Shown here piece after piece: positions 45,983-54,715 of a DNA stretch of 64,000 nt (position 1 is its first letter; each line of letters begins with the position of its first letter). A program made the translations under genes and the position numbers. The notes beneath the pieces were generated by a model. It was not told the origin of the DNA. It was given only the letters and a program-made list of their open reading frames with translations, and made no database searches. The stretch is from assembly GCF_013003965.1 (NCBI RefSeq), contig NZ_CP053069.1, positions 186,001-250,000 of the forward strand. The letters are read 5' to 3'. The DNA comes from Usitatibacter rugosus. GTDB lineage: Bacteria; Pseudomonadota; Gammaproteobacteria; Burkholderiales; Usitatibacteraceae.

Positions 45983-47323
45983 ATGGAGACCCTCCATCTC
46001 GGCTGTGCCGCGGGCTTCTCGGGCGACCGCACCGATGCCGCGGCGCCCGTCGTGGAGACGCTGGCCGCTCGCGGCGGCCGCTCATTCCTTCTCTTCGAAA
46101 CGCTGGCCGAGCGCACGTTGGCCCTTGCGCAGCTCGCGCGTCGTTCGAACCCGGATGCAGGCTACGAACCGCTCCTCGACGAGCTGCTGCGGCCCGTGCT
46201 CGTACGCTGCCTCGTAAGCGGCATCGGTATCGTGAGCAACTTCGGCGCGGCGAATCCACCGGGAGCTGCGCGTCGCATTCGGGCGCTCGCGCGAGAGCTC
46301 GGCTTGCGTGAGCCGCGCATCGCCGTCGTCCACGGAGACGATCTCTCCGGCGAAGTGCATCGTCCGCTGTTGCGTTCGGCGCTCGGGTCCGCGCTCGACG
46401 GCATCGATGTCGTGAGCGCCAATGCGTACCTCGGCGCCGAGGCCATCGCGGCGGCGATCCAGGGCGGCGCGGAGATCGTCGTTTGCGGACGCGTGGCCGA
46501 TCCGTCGCTGGCGGTCGGCCCCGCGCTCGCGCATTTCGGCTGGAGGCAGGACGACTGGGAGCGCCTCGGCCGCGCGACCATGTGCGGCCACCTGCTCGAG
46601 TGCGGCGCGCAGGTGACGGGTGGCTACTTCGCCGATCCCGGCATGAAAGACGTGCCCGATCTGCACAACGTGGGCTTCCCCATCGCGGAGATGGACGCGG
46701 AAGGCCGCTGCACGATCGGCAAGGCCGAACGCACGGGCGGCTTCGTCACGGAAGCGACCCTGAAGGAGCAGCTCCTCTACGAGGTGCACGATCCCGCGGC
46801 CTATCTCACGCCGGACGTGACGGCCGATATCTCGCAGGCGGAAGTTCGCACCGTGGGCCGCGATTGCGTAGCGCTCGAGGGCGTGCGCGGCCATGCACGC
46901 CCCGCCACGCTGAAGGTCAACGTTTGCTACGAGGGCGGATGGCTCGCGGAGGGCGAGATTTCCTATGCGGGACCGGGCGCGGAGGCGCGGGCGCGGCTTG
47001 CAGGCGAAGTCCTGCGCAAACGCTTGCCGGGGCTGGATGTCCGCGTGGATCTCATCGGCATCGTGAGTGTCTTCGGCGACGACTCGGGGCGATTGCTCGA
47101 GCGCACGGCGGCGGGCCACGCGAGTGAGGTGCGGCTGCGCGTCGCGGCGAAGCACGTCGACCGTTCGAGTGCGGAACGGCTCACGCGAGAGGTGACCGCG
47201 CTCTACACGTGCGGGCCGGCGGGCGGTGGCGGCGTGCGCACGAGCCTGCGTCCGCGACTCGACACGCTTTCGGGCTTCGTGCCGCGCGAAGCAGTGCCCG
47301 CGAGCTGGGAGATGCTTTCGTGA
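45983..47323 (+). CDS. AtuA-like protein (DUF1446)
   Basis: A 446-residue protein of the acyclic terpene utilisation AtuA family. HLGCAAGFSGDRTDAAAPVVETL, LVSGIGIVSNFGAANPPGAARRIRALARELGL, VSANAYLGAEAIAAAIQGGAEIVVCGRVADPSLAVGPALAHFGW and the CGHLLECGAQVTGGYFADPG region are conserved. AtuA is required for citronellol use in Pseudomonas but its reaction is unknown; members occur in many other contexts. It is coupled to the next gene by a GTGA overlap. Confidence 0.88.
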   Translation: METLHLGCAAGFSGDRTDAAAPVVETLAARGGRSFLLFETLAERTLALAQLARRSNPDAGYEPLLDELLRPVLVRCLVSGIGIVSNFGAANPPGAARRIRALARELGLREPRIAVVHGDDLSGEVHRPLLRSALGSALDGIDVVSANAYLGAEAIAAAIQGGAEIVVCGRVADPSLAVGPALAHFGWRQDDWERLGRATMCGHLLECGAQVTGGYFADPGMKDVPDLHNVGFPIAEMDAEGRCTIGKAERTGGFVTEATLKEQLLYEVHDPAAYLTPDVTADISQAEVRTVGRDCVALEGVRGHARPATLKVNVCYEGGWLAEGEISYAGPGAEARARLAGEVLRKRLPGLDVRVDLIGIVSVFGDDSGRLLERTAAGHASEVRLRVAAKHVDRSSAERLTREVTALYTCGPAGGGGVRTSLRPRLDTLSGFVPREAVPASWEMLS

Positions 47324-47688
47324 AAGTCGCCCTGCACCGCATCGCCCACGGACGTACGGGCGACAAGGGCGATCGCTCCAACGTCAGCTTGATCGCGTAT
47401 CGTCCGGAGCTGTGGGATGTATTGGTGGCGCAGGTGACGGAGGCGCGCGTGGCGGAGCTGTTCGCGCATCGCAAGCCCACGGCGGTGAAGCGCTACCTCC
47501 TGCCGAAGCTGGGGGCGATGAATTTCGTGCTGGATGGCGTGCTCGATGGCGGCGTGAACGGATCGCTCAACCTCGACACGCACGGCAAGACGCTGGCTTT
47601 CCTGTTGCTGGAGCTTCCGGTGGAGATTCCGGCGGCGCTCGAGAAGTACGTATCGCATCGCGTCGACGATGCCACGACAACGAAATGA
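47320..47688 (+). CDS. AtuA C-terminal-like domain protein
   Basis: A 122-residue protein corresponding to the small C-terminal domain that is fused to AtuA in other bacteria. VKVALHRIAHGRTGDKGDRSNVSLIAYRPELWDVL and FVLDGVLDGGVNGSLNLDTHGKTLAFLLLELPVEIP are the conserved parts. The GTG start overlaps the stop of the large subunit. Here the two domains are separate genes, so they presumably form a complex. Confidence 0.85.
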   Translation: MKVALHRIAHGRTGDKGDRSNVSLIAYRPELWDVLVAQVTEARVAELFAHRKPTAVKRYLLPKLGAMNFVLDGVLDGGVNGSLNLDTHGKTLAFLLLELPVEIPAALEKYVSHRVDDATTTK

Positions 47689-47698
47689 GGAGAACAAG

Positions 47699-48661
47699 AT
47701 GAAGACCCCCCTTCGAGCCATTGCCCTGGCCGCGGCCGTGCTCGGCGCCGCATCCGTTTCCGCACAGACCTATCCCGCGAAGTCGATCTCGTTCGTGGTG
47801 CCCTTCGCCGCGGGCAGCGCCACCGACCAGATCGCGCGAGCGCTGGGGCAATCGGTCGCGGAGCAAGGCAAGCAGTCCGTGGTCGTGGAGAACAAGCCGG
47901 GCGCGAGCGGGTTCATCGCCGCGCAGGCCGTGGCGACGGCGCCCGCCGATGGCTACACCGTGCTCATCACCACCAACACGACGCACGCGGCCAACGAGCA
48001 TCTCTACAAGACGCTGCCGTACGACCCGGTGAAGGACTTCGCGCCGGTCGCGCTGCTCGGCAAGGGCGGCCAGATCATGATCGTGAACCCGAAGGTGCCC
48101 GGCAACACGCTGTGGGAGTTCATCAATCTCGCGAAGCGGCAGCCGGGCAAGTTCACGTTCGGCAGCGGGTCATCCTCGTCACGCATCGCCGGCGAGCTGC
48201 TGCAGCAGATGGCGGGCATCGAGCTCCTGCACGTGCCGTACAAGAGCAACCCCCTCGCGATCACGGACCTGCTGGGCGGCCAGATCGACATGATGATCAC
48301 CGACACGGCCACGGGCCTGCCGCAGGTGAAGGCCGGCAAGGTGCGCGCGCTCGGCGTGACGAGCTGGAGCCGCTCGCCGCTGGCGCCGGAAGTGCCGACG
48401 TTCCACGAGTCGGGCGTCCGCGGCTACGAGATGGGCTACTGGTTCGCGGCCTACGTGCCCGCGAAGACGCCGCCGGACGTCGTGGCGAAGCTGAACGAGC
48501 TGCTCGGAGCGGCGATGAAGAGCGAGAGCGCGAAGAAGTTCTACGAGTCGACCGGCACCACGCCCGCGTTCTCGTCGCCCGTGGAGCTCGCGAAATTCCA
48601 GGGGCTCGAGTCGGCGAAGTGGGGAAAGATCGTGAAGTCCGCGAAGATCGAGGCGGAATGA
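47699..48661 (+). CDS. Bug/TctC family tripartite tricarboxylate binding protein
   Basis: A 320-residue periplasmic receptor of the Bug family, which is greatly expanded in Betaproteobacteria. It has a signal peptide (LRAIALAAAVLGAASVSA), then YPAKSISFVVPFAAGSATDQIARALG, NKPGASGFIAAQAVA, DGYTVLITTNTTHA and KTLPYDPVKDFAPV. No TctA/B membrane genes are adjacent. It is 10 bp downstream of the AtuA-like pair, so its ligand may be the acid those proteins process (inference). The start follows a strong GAGGAG site. Confidence 0.93.
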   Translation: MKTPLRAIALAAAVLGAASVSAQTYPAKSISFVVPFAAGSATDQIARALGQSVAEQGKQSVVVENKPGASGFIAAQAVATAPADGYTVLITTNTTHAANEHLYKTLPYDPVKDFAPVALLGKGGQIMIVNPKVPGNTLWEFINLAKRQPGKFTFGSGSSSSRIAGELLQQMAGIELLHVPYKSNPLAITDLLGGQIDMMITDTATGLPQVKAGKVRALGVTSWSRSPLAPEVPTFHESGVRGYEMGYWFAAYVPAKTPPDVVAKLNELLGAAMKSESAKKFYESTGTTPAFSSPVELAKFQGLESAKWGKIVKSAKIEAE

Positions 48662-48716
48662 ATGGGGTCAGACTCCATTTGGCAAAGATCGGGCGCCGTG
48701 AATGGGGTCAGACTCC
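48661..48716. repeat. Direct repeat of the GGGGTCAGACTCC unit
   Basis: Two copies of AATGGGGTCAGACTCC at 48661-48676 and 48701-48716, in the same orientation. The first copy begins with the last base of the Bug protein stop codon. They belong to the same family as the palindromes elsewhere but here are not inverted. Confidence 0.8.
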
Positions 48717-48725
48717 TTTCATCCT

Positions 48726-48762
48726 TGTAGGACAGGGCCTATTCAACGGGGTCTGTAGGACC
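48726..48762 (+). promoter_or_regulatory. Two TGTAGGAC motifs upstream of a small lipoprotein gene
   Basis: TGTAGGACA at 48726-48734 and TGTAGGACC at 48754-48762, start to start 28 bp, the second 41 bp before the ATG at 48804. The same motif occurs upstream of the NarL-type regulator at 58212 and between 57462 and 57692. A shared operator is proposed in the findings. Confidence 0.4.
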
Positions 48763-48803
48763 GGTAACTTGTTCTCTCCTCAACCGAACAAAGGGAGCAC
48801 AAG

Positions 48804-48986
48804 ATGAAGATCACCAAGCCCCTCGCCCTGCTTGCCGTCGTCGCGTTCGCCGCGTCGCTTGCCGCTTGCGAGAAGAAGGAAGGCCCGATGGAGCGCGCGG
48901 GCAAGAAAGTCGACAACGCCGTCGAGAAGGCCGGCCAGAAGATCGAGGCCGCCGGCGACAAGGTGCAGGACGCCACCAAGAAGTAG
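48804..48986 (+). CDS. Small entericidin-like lipoprotein
   Basis: A 60-residue protein with a lipobox (SLAAC, Cys22) and a charged amphipathic helix with repeats of the type KxxDNAVEKAGQKIEAAGDKVQDATKK. This is the pattern of entericidin-like and other small stress-induced lipoproteins. Similar helices occur in the BON lipoprotein at 62943-63332. An AGGGAG ribosome site precedes the ATG. Confidence 0.75.
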   Translation: MKITKPLALLAVVAFAASLAACEKKEGPMERAGKKVDNAVEKAGQKIEAAGDKVQDATKK

Positions 48987-49013
48987 GTCCCGCAACTCGG
49001 ACGCGAAATTCAT

Positions 49014-49076
49014 GGGGTCAGACTCCCATTCGCAGTCCCATGATTCGGACAGAAACGCGAATGGGAGTCTGACCCC
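49014..49076. repeat. GGGGTCAGACTCC-family palindrome, 20-bp arms
   Basis: Perfect arms at 49014-49033 and 49057-49076 (GGGGTCAGACTCCCATTCGC and its inverse), 23 bp between. The right arm shares its last base with the stop codon of the VOC gene, giving TAGGGGTCAGAC on that strand. It lies between the convergent ends of the lipoprotein and VOC genes. Confidence 0.88.
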
Positions 49077-49459
49077 TAGCGGTCCATCTGCGCGAATGTG
49101 ACGAGGTGCCCGCCGGGCTCCTCGTAGGTGATCTCGTCGGCGCCATAGAAGGTCTTGTGGCGCTCGGCGAGGACCTTGGTGCCCTTCATGGCGGCAATCA
49201 CCGACTCGACGTCGTCGACCTCGATGAAGACGACGGCGTTGCGCGCTTCCTTCGTCTTTGCCTGCACACCGGCGGACTCGTTCTTGTTGCCGCGCGTCTC
49301 GACCATCACCTGGACGCCGTTGTTCTGCAGCCCGGCGAAGCCCAGGTGGTCGCCCTCGGGGACGTCGAACATCACCGTGAAGCCCGCTTTCAGGAACCAG
49401 TCGCGCGTGGGCTCGACGCGGTCGACGAAGAGGACGGGCGTGGCGGAGAGGGCTTTCAT
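49076..49459 (-). CDS. VOC family (glyoxalase-fold) protein
   Basis: A 127-residue vicinal-oxygen-chelate-fold protein. KALSATPVLFVDRVEPTRDWFLKAGF and the C-terminal DEITYEEPGGHLVTFAQ with the metal-ligand-like Glu are visible, and NAVVFIEVDDVESVIAAMKG is the linker between the two halves. The function could be isomerase, lyase or resistance; the sequence does not decide. The stop is part of a palindrome. Confidence 0.85.
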   Translation of the reverse strand: MKALSATPVLFVDRVEPTRDWFLKAGFTVMFDVPEGDHLGFAGLQNNGVQVMVETRGNKNESAGVQAKTKEARNAVVFIEVDDVESVIAAMKGTKVLAERHKTFYGADEITYEEPGGHLVTFAQMDR

Positions 49460-49477
49460 GATCGTTCTCTTGGCTGG

Positions 49478-49497
49478 ATTCCCGCCTTCGCGGGAAT
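49478..49497. repeat. dRS3-like palindrome ATTCCC-N8-GGGAAT
   Basis: ATTCCCGCCTTCGCGGGAAT, a perfect 20-bp palindrome of the form known as dRS3 in Neisseria, between the VOC and ilvD genes. Near-copies are at 37829-37848 and 52471-52490, and a variant at 52497-52516. Confidence 0.8.
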
Positions 49498-49502
49498 GAC
49501 GC

Positions 49503-51176
49503 TTAGTCGGTGACGGCGCCTTTGCTCGCGGTGCCGACGAGCTTCGCGTACTTGCCGAGCACGCCGGTCTTGTACTTGGCCTCGGGCTGCTTCCAGGCCG
49601 CGCGGCGCTTCGCGATCTCCGCTTCGTCCACGTTGAGCTGGATGAGGCGCTTGCGCGAATCGATGGTGATGGAGTCGCCTTCCTTCACGAGCGCGATGGT
49701 GCCGCCTTCGAAGGCTTCGGGCGTGACGTGCCCGACCACCATGCCCCACGTGCCGCCGGAGAAGCGTCCGTCGGTCACGAGGCCCACGGATTCACCAAGA
49801 CCCTTGCCGATCAGCGCCGCGGAAGGCGCGAGCATCTCGCGCATGCCGGGACCGCCCTTCGGTCCCTCGTAGCGGATGATCACGACGTCGCCGGCCTTGA
49901 TGCTGTCCGAGAGGATCGCATCCATGGCGAGCGGCTCGGAATCGAACACGCGCGCCGGGCCGGTGATCGCGGGGCTCTTCAGGCCCGTGATCTTCGCGAC
50001 GCAGCCGTCCACCGCCAGGTTGCCGCGCAGGATCGCGAGGTGGCCTTCCTTGTACATCGGGTTCGACCAGGGACGGATCACGTCCTGGTCCGCACGCGGT
50101 TCGTTCGGCACGTTGGCGAGATTCTCGGCGACCGTCTTGCCGGTGATGGTCATGCAATCGCCGTGCAGCGCGCCGTTCACGAGCAGCATCTTCATCACCT
50201 GCGGGATGCCGCCGGCCTTGTGGAGATCGACGGCGACGTACTTGCCCGAGGGCTTCAGGTCGCAGAGCACCGGCACTTTCTGGCGCACGCGCTCGAAATC
50301 GTCCAGCGTCCACGGCACGCCGGCCGCATGCGCGATCGCGAGCCAGTGGAGCACGCCGTTGGTGGATCCGCCCGTGGCCATGATCACGGCGATCGCGTTC
50401 TCGATCGACTTCTTCGTGATGATGTCCGAGGGCTTGAGGTCTTTCCTCACGGCGTCCACGAGTACGCGCATGCTCTCGGCGGCGCTTTCGCGCTTCTCGT
50501 CATCCTCCGCGGCCATCGTCGAGGAGAAGGGCAGCGACATGCCGACCGCTTCCACCGAAGAGGACATCGTGTTGGCGGTGTACATGCCGCCGCACGCGCC
50601 CACGCCCGGGAGCGCCTTGCGCTCGATGCATTCGAAGTCTTCCTTCGACATCTTGCCGGCGGTGAACGAGCCCACGGACTCGAACACGGAGACGATCTGG
50701 AGATCCTGCCCCTTGTGTTTACCCGGCTTGATGGTGCCGCCGTAAACGCAGATCGCGGGGACGTTCATGCGGCAGATGCCGATCATCGCGCCGGGAAGGT
50801 TCTTGTCGCAGCCGCCGATGGCAAGCACGCCGTCCATGAACTGGCTTTGCGTCGCGGTCTCGATCGCATCGGCGATCACCTCGCGCGAGACGAGCGAGTA
50901 CTTCATGCCCTCGGTGCCCATCGAGATGCCGTCGGTGACGGTGATCGTGCCGAACATCTGCGGCATCGCTCCGGCTTCGCGCGCGGCCTTGTCCGCGGCA
51001 TCCGCGAGCGGCTGGATGCCGGCGTTGCACGGATTCATCGTCGAGTGGCCGTTCGCGATGCCGACGATCGGCTTTTCGAAGTCCGCGTCCTGGTAGCCGA
51101 TGGCTCGGAGCATGGAACGGTTCGGCGAGCGCGGAACGCCGTGCGTGATCGTGAACGAGCGGAATTTATCGGCCAT
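49503..51176 (-). CDS. ilvD: Dihydroxy-acid dehydratase
   Basis: Converts dihydroxy acids to 2-keto acids for valine, isoleucine and leucine synthesis. The 557 residues have the three iron-sulfur-ligand cysteines Cys50 ([11 protein letters not shown]), Cys123 ([10 protein letters not shown]) and Cys195 ([12 protein letters not shown]). Three ligands and this length fit the oxygen-tolerant [2Fe-2S] class better than the [4Fe-4S] enterobacterial class (inference). [13 protein letters not shown] is the usual C-terminal signature. It is a single gene with its own upstream region. Confidence 0.95.
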   Translation of the reverse strand: MADKFRSFTITHGVPRSPNRSMLRAIGYQDADFEKPIVGIANGHSTMNPCNAGIQPLADAADKAAREAGAMPQMFGTITVTDGISMGTEGMKYSLVSREVIADAIETATQSQFMDGVLAIGGCDKNLPGAMIGICRMNVPAICVYGGTIKPGKHKGQDLQIVSVFESVGSFTAGKMSKEDFECIERKALPGVGACGGMYTANTMSSSVEAVGMSLPFSSTMAAEDDEKRESAAESMRVLVDAVRKDLKPSDIITKKSIENAIAVIMATGGSTNGVLHWLAIAHAAGVPWTLDDFERVRQKVPVLCDLKPSGKYVAVDLHKAGGIPQVMKMLLVNGALHGDCMTITGKTVAENLANVPNEPRADQDVIRPWSNPMYKEGHLAILRGNLAVDGCVAKITGLKSPAITGPARVFDSEPLAMDAILSDSIKAGDVVIIRYEGPKGGPGMREMLAPSAALIGKGLGESVGLVTDGRFSGGTWGMVVGHVTPEAFEGGTIALVKEGDSITIDSRKRLIQLNVDEAEIAKRRAAWKQPEAKYKTGVLGKYAKLVGTASKGAVTD

Positions 51177-51325
51177 GGGAATTCGAGAGCGGAATCGAGC
51201 CTTTCATTGTATCGAATTGCTTCGTCGAGGAACGGCGTGCCGCGGTGGACCCTCGCAGGGATACGGGGCGTCGATCATCGCGCCGCGATAAGCACAGGTC
51301 ATTCATCTACCCGAAAGGAAACACC

Positions 51326-51640
51326 ATGAAACGCATCCTCGCCACTTGTGGCATTGCCGCCGCGGCCCTTGCCACGCATTCCACCGTCTTCGCGCAGGAG
51401 CTCGGCCCGGCCGTGCTCGAGAGCCCTTCCGACGTCCGCGTGCAGGAAGACATCAACAACCGCCTCGTGGTCGACCATCGCATGGACGGCGCGATGTTCA
51501 CCGTCTCCGTGCACGACGGGCACGTGAGCGTCACCGGCACGCTGAAGGACCAGGCGCAGGAAGCGGAGATCTATCGCGTCGCCCGGCATGTCGACGGCGT
51601 TCGCGACGTGTTCGTCTTCGCGGAGGAGGACTCGCAGTAG
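51326..51640 (+). CDS. BON-domain secreted protein
   Basis: A 104-residue protein with signal peptide MKRILATCGIAAAALATHSTVFA and a single BON domain (INNRLVVDHRMDGAMFTVSVHDGHVSVTGTLKDQAQEAEIYRVARHVDGVRDV). BON domains associate with membranes and occur in OsmY-like stress proteins. An AAAGGAAA ribosome site lies before the ATG. It is divergent from ilvD. Confidence 0.85.
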   Translation: MKRILATCGIAAAALATHSTVFAQELGPAVLESPSDVRVQEDINNRLVVDHRMDGAMFTVSVHDGHVSVTGTLKDQAQEAEIYRVARHVDGVRDVFVFAEEDSQ

Positions 51641-51679
51641 CGGCACGTTAGAATGGGCGCGGTTTCCCGAGCCGCGCCC

Positions 51680-52462
51680 ATGCTGACCCATCCCCAGTTC
51701 GACCCCATCCTCTTTTCGCTCGGCCCGATCGCGGTTCGCTGGTACGGGCTGATGTATGTCGTCGCGTTCGTCACATTCCTGATGCTCACCAAGCTGCGCG
51801 TGAAGCGCGGCTTCGGCGGCGACATGACGGTGAACGACGTCGACGACCTCCTGCTCTACGGCGTGCTCGGGGTGATCCTCGGCGGCCGCCTCGGCTACAT
51901 CCTCTTCTACAAGGCCGGCTTCTATTTCTCGCACCCCATGGAGATCTTCAAGGTGTGGGAAGGCGGCATGAGCTTCCACGGCGGCTTCCTCGGCGTGCTG
52001 CTCGCGGTGGCGTTCTTCTGCTGGCGGCGGAAGAAGCGCTGGATCGAGGTGATGGATCTCATCGCGCCTTCGGTGCCGGTGGGCCTCGCGGCCGGCCGCA
52101 TGGGCAACTTCATCAACGGCGAGCTGCCGGGGCGTCCTACCGACGTGCCGTGGGGCATGTGGTTCCCGCAGGTGGATCGCGAACCGCTCGCTCGCCATCC
52201 CTCGCAGCTCTACCAGTTCGCGCTCGAGGGTCTGCTGCTCTTCGTGCTGCTGTGGTGGTTCGCCTCGAAGAAGCGGCCTGCGGGTGCCGTCTCCGCGGCG
52301 TTCCTCATCGGCTACGGCGTCTTCCGCTTCATCGCGGAGTTCGGCCGGCAGCCCGACGACTTCCTCGGCCTGCTGGCGATGGGGCTCTCGATGGGCCAAT
52401 GGCTCTCGTTGCCGATGATCGTGATCGGTGCCGCGATGATGGCTTGGGCCTACCGAAAGTGA
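51680..52462 (+). CDS. lgt: Prolipoprotein diacylglyceryl transferase
   Basis: Attaches diacylglycerol to lipoprotein cysteines in the inner membrane. The 260 residues have seven hydrophobic segments and the Lgt signature [27 protein letters not shown], with the catalytic Arg in [22 protein letters not shown] is the other conserved block. The start [26 protein letters not shown] matches the family. It serves the many lipoproteins encoded in this window. Confidence 0.96.
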   Translation: MLTHPQFDPILFSLGPIAVRWYGLMYVVAFVTFLMLTKLRVKRGFGGDMTVNDVDDLLLYGVLGVILGGRLGYILFYKAGFYFSHPMEIFKVWEGGMSFHGGFLGVLLAVAFFCWRRKKRWIEVMDLIAPSVPVGLAAGRMGNFINGELPGRPTDVPWGMWFPQVDREPLARHPSQLYQFALEGLLLFVLLWWFASKKRPAGAVSAAFLIGYGVFRFIAEFGRQPDDFLGLLAMGLSMGQWLSLPMIVIGAAMMAWAYRK

Positions 52463-52470
52463 AAATCGTC

Positions 52471-52516
52471 ACTCCCGCGAAGGCGGGAATCCATGGGTCC
52501 CCGCCTTCGCGGGGAC
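52471..52516. repeat. Tandem dRS3-like palindromes between lgt and panE
   Basis: ACTCCCGCGAAGGCGGGAAT (52471-52490, one mismatch from perfect) and GTCCCCGCCTTCGCGGGGAC (52497-52516, perfect). They fill the 61 bp between the two genes and end 7 bp before the next start. Confidence 0.75.
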
Positions 52517-52523
52517 GACGAAC

Positions 52524-53543
52524 GTGAGAATCGCCGTCGTCGGGGTGGGAGCCATCGGAGGCATCGTGGCGGCGCGGCTCGCGCTGGCGGGCAAGGACGT
52601 CACGGTGTTCGCGCGCGGCGAGAACCATGCGGCGATCGCGCGAGGCGGGTTGGCGATCACGCAGATGGACGGGCGGCGCGAGGTGGCGCGGGTGCATGCG
52701 TCCGAGCGGTTCGAAGACGCGAAGGGCTTCGATGTCGTGATCGTGGCGGTCAAGTCGCACCAGCTCCCGGCGGTGGGGAGCGGCGTGGCGGCGATCTGCA
52801 ATGACGACACGGCCGTCGTCCCGATGCAGAACGGCCTGCCCTTCTGGTATTTCCACGAGCACGGCGGAGCGCTTGCCGGCAGCACGGTGGAAAGCGTGGA
52901 TCCCGGCGGCAAATGCCTGGGTGCGATTCCCGCGCGGCGCGTGCTCGGCGTGGTGACCTTCATGGCGGGCGAGCGCCCCGGTCCCGGCGAGGTGAAGCAC
53001 ACCGGTGGAGAAGGCCTGCGCCTGGGAGAGCTGGACGGCCGCTCCACGCAGCGCCTCGAGAGCGTGGCCACCGAGCTTCGCAACGCCGGCTTCAAGTGCC
53101 CAGCGCTCGAGGACATCCGCAACGAGGTGTGGCTCAAGCTCTGGGGCAACGCGGTCTTCAATCCGATCTCCGCGCTCACGCACTCCACGCTCGCGGACAT
53201 CTGCAACGACCCGGACGCGCGAAAGCTGGTGACGCAGGGGATGATGGAGATCAGCGCCGTCGCGGCGAAGCTCGGCGTCACCTTCCCGATGACCATCGAA
53301 AATCGCATCGACGTCGCGGGGCGCATCGGCCATCACAAGACCTCGATGCTTCAGGACGTGGAAGCGGGCAACGCGCTGGAGATCGACGCGCTCACGGGCG
53401 CGGTCGTGGAGCTCGGGGCGAAGGTGGGCGTGCCCACCCCCGCGCTCGAGGCGCTCTACCGTGCGGTGAAGCTGCTCGACCGCACGGTGCGCTCGGGAAA
53501 CCTCAGTGTCCGGGCGGAGCGGCGCGGCGGCCTTCCGGGATAG
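52524..53543 (+). CDS. Ketopantoate reductase family protein
   Basis: A 339-residue NADP-dependent reductase of the ApbA/PanE family. The Rossmann loop VVGVGAIGGIVAARLALAG is at the start. IVAVKSHQLPAV, NGLPFWYFHEH and LWGNAVFNPISALTHSTLADIC match PanE. Whether it reduces ketopantoate or a related oxo acid is unclear, since multiple paralogues occur in Betaproteobacteria. The start is GTG. The 3' end overlaps the convergent glycine-zipper gene by 41 bp. Confidence 0.86.
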   Translation: MRIAVVGVGAIGGIVAARLALAGKDVTVFARGENHAAIARGGLAITQMDGRREVARVHASERFEDAKGFDVVIVAVKSHQLPAVGSGVAAICNDDTAVVPMQNGLPFWYFHEHGGALAGSTVESVDPGGKCLGAIPARRVLGVVTFMAGERPGPGEVKHTGGEGLRLGELDGRSTQRLESVATELRNAGFKCPALEDIRNEVWLKLWGNAVFNPISALTHSTLADICNDPDARKLVTQGMMEISAVAAKLGVTFPMTIENRIDVAGRIGHHKTSMLQDVEAGNALEIDALTGAVVELGAKVGVPTPALEALYRAVKLLDRTVRSGNLSVRAERRGGLPG

Positions 53544-54096
53544 GCGGGGGCATGTCCACGCGCTGCGGAATGCTCAGCGGATCGAAGTCCGACCAGACGC
53601 CGTAGTTCCAGGAGCCGTCGGCGCGCTCCACTTCCTCGGCGCCGCACTCCATCATCACGCGCGCAATGGTCGCGGTGTTCACGTCGCTGCTCGAGGCGTT
53701 GACGGCGATCATCGTGCCCGCGGTGCGCAGGACCTCGTGCTCGCGCTTCGGGTTTTCGTCGGTCCCGTTCAGGGCACCCAGGAGCGAGCCCGTGTACGCG
53801 CCCACGCCGGCGGCAAGGGGAATGGCGATCGGACCCACGGCGATCGCGGCGGCTGCACCGGCAGCGATGCCCACGGCACCGCCCACCACGGCACCGGTCG
53901 CGGCGGAGCCATCGGCACCCCGCGCGCCCGGGGATTCATTCCGGTCGCCGCCGATCGGGTACTGGTCGTGCTGGCCCGGCGGGTTCACGACGAACTCGCA
54001 CATGTCGGTTTCCTGCACACCCGCCTGGCGCAGGCGCTCCTTGGCGTCGGCAGCGCGCGGGCCCGTGTCGAACAATCCGGCGATGATGGTGCTCAT
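53503..54096 (-). CDS. Glycine-zipper-containing stress protein
   Basis: A 197-residue protein. The N-terminal domain (STIIAGLFDTGPRAADAKERLRQAGV) resembles the general stress protein 17M-like fold, the middle (ATGAVVGGAVGIAAGAAAAIAVGPIAIPLAAGVGAYTGSLLGAL) is a long glycine zipper that may insert in a membrane, and a small C-terminal domain follows. It overlaps the zinc-ribbon gene (ATGA) and runs 41 bp into the convergent reductase gene. Role unknown. Confidence 0.8.
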   Translation of the reverse strand: MSTIIAGLFDTGPRAADAKERLRQAGVQETDMCEFVVNPPGQHDQYPIGGDRNESPGARGADGSAATGAVVGGAVGIAAGAAAAIAVGPIAIPLAAGVGAYTGSLLGALNGTDENPKREHEVLRTAGTMIAVNASSSDVNTATIARVMMECGAEEVERADGSWNYGVWSDFDPLSIPQRVDMPPPIPEGRRAAPPGH

Positions 54097-54365
54097 GACA
54101 GTCTCCTTTGCGCCTCGTAGGTGGGGCGCGTGGCTGTGTTGTCGACGATCGTGTCGATGCCCGAGAGCCGGGCGCAGTTGGCGCAGCAATACATGCGGCT
54201 TTCCGATTCCGATCCGTGCCCCACGATGCGGCAGCCGCAGTGGGCGCAGAGCGGCGCCAGCCGGTGGATGGCGCATTCGAAGCTGTCGAACGTGAACGTG
54301 CGGCCGTCCTTGTGGACCTCGAAGGAGCGGTGGTACTCGTTGCCGCAAACGTCGCATTTCGCCAT
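54093..54365 (-). CDS. Small zinc-ribbon protein
   Basis: A 90-residue protein with cysteine clusters CDVCG (Cys4, Cys7), CAHCGC and CCANC that would bind zinc. The sequence FEVHKDGRTFTFDSFECAIHRLAP is characteristic of small bacterial metal-binding proteins. It starts ATG after an AAGGA site and ends in a stop that overlaps the glycine-zipper gene (ATGA), so both are made from the same message. No enzyme motif. Confidence 0.72.
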   Translation of the reverse strand: MAKCDVCGNEYHRSFEVHKDGRTFTFDSFECAIHRLAPLCAHCGCRIVGHGSESESRMYCCANCARLSGIDTIVDNTATRPTYEAQRRLS

Positions 54366-54367
54366 GG

Positions 54368-54637
54368 TCATTCCTTCGTATCGCGTCCGGCATTGCCGCC
54401 GTCGCACGAGCCGCCGCGCTGTGCGGGCGGCTGCGAACGGCAGTCGGTATCCTCGCGCCCCGCGGCCAGGTCCTTCTCCGCCTGCTGCATCTCGGGGTGC
54501 GGCTCGCCAGCCCGCGAACGATCCGCTGTCTCGTCCCGTTCGTGCGGCAGCAACATGCGCGTGAAATTTCGGGGCGTACGCCGCGCCCGGCGGAGGTATT
54601 GGCGATGAGGCATTTGAAAGATGGTCGCAAGCCCCAA
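54368..54637 (-). CDS. Possible small hydrophilic protein, uncertain
   Basis: An 89-residue open frame whose stop overlaps ATGACCATGG just before the zinc-ribbon gene. It is very rich in Arg, Asp and Glu in its second half (EMQQAEKDLAAGREDTD). No family is recognised and its composition is partly that of a GC-rich chance frame. It could instead be the leader of the next two genes. Confidence 0.3.
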   Translation of the reverse strand: MGLATIFQMPHRQYLRRARRTPRNFTRMLLPHERDETADRSRAGEPHPEMQQAEKDLAAGREDTDCRSQPPAQRGGSCDGGNAGRDTKE

Positions 54638-54715
54638 GGGCCGCGACTGCCGGAGGGATTCCCATAGCCGCGTAGTCGGATTCCCACGCGCCGGGAGGAC
54701 CGGCCGTTCGCCGTT

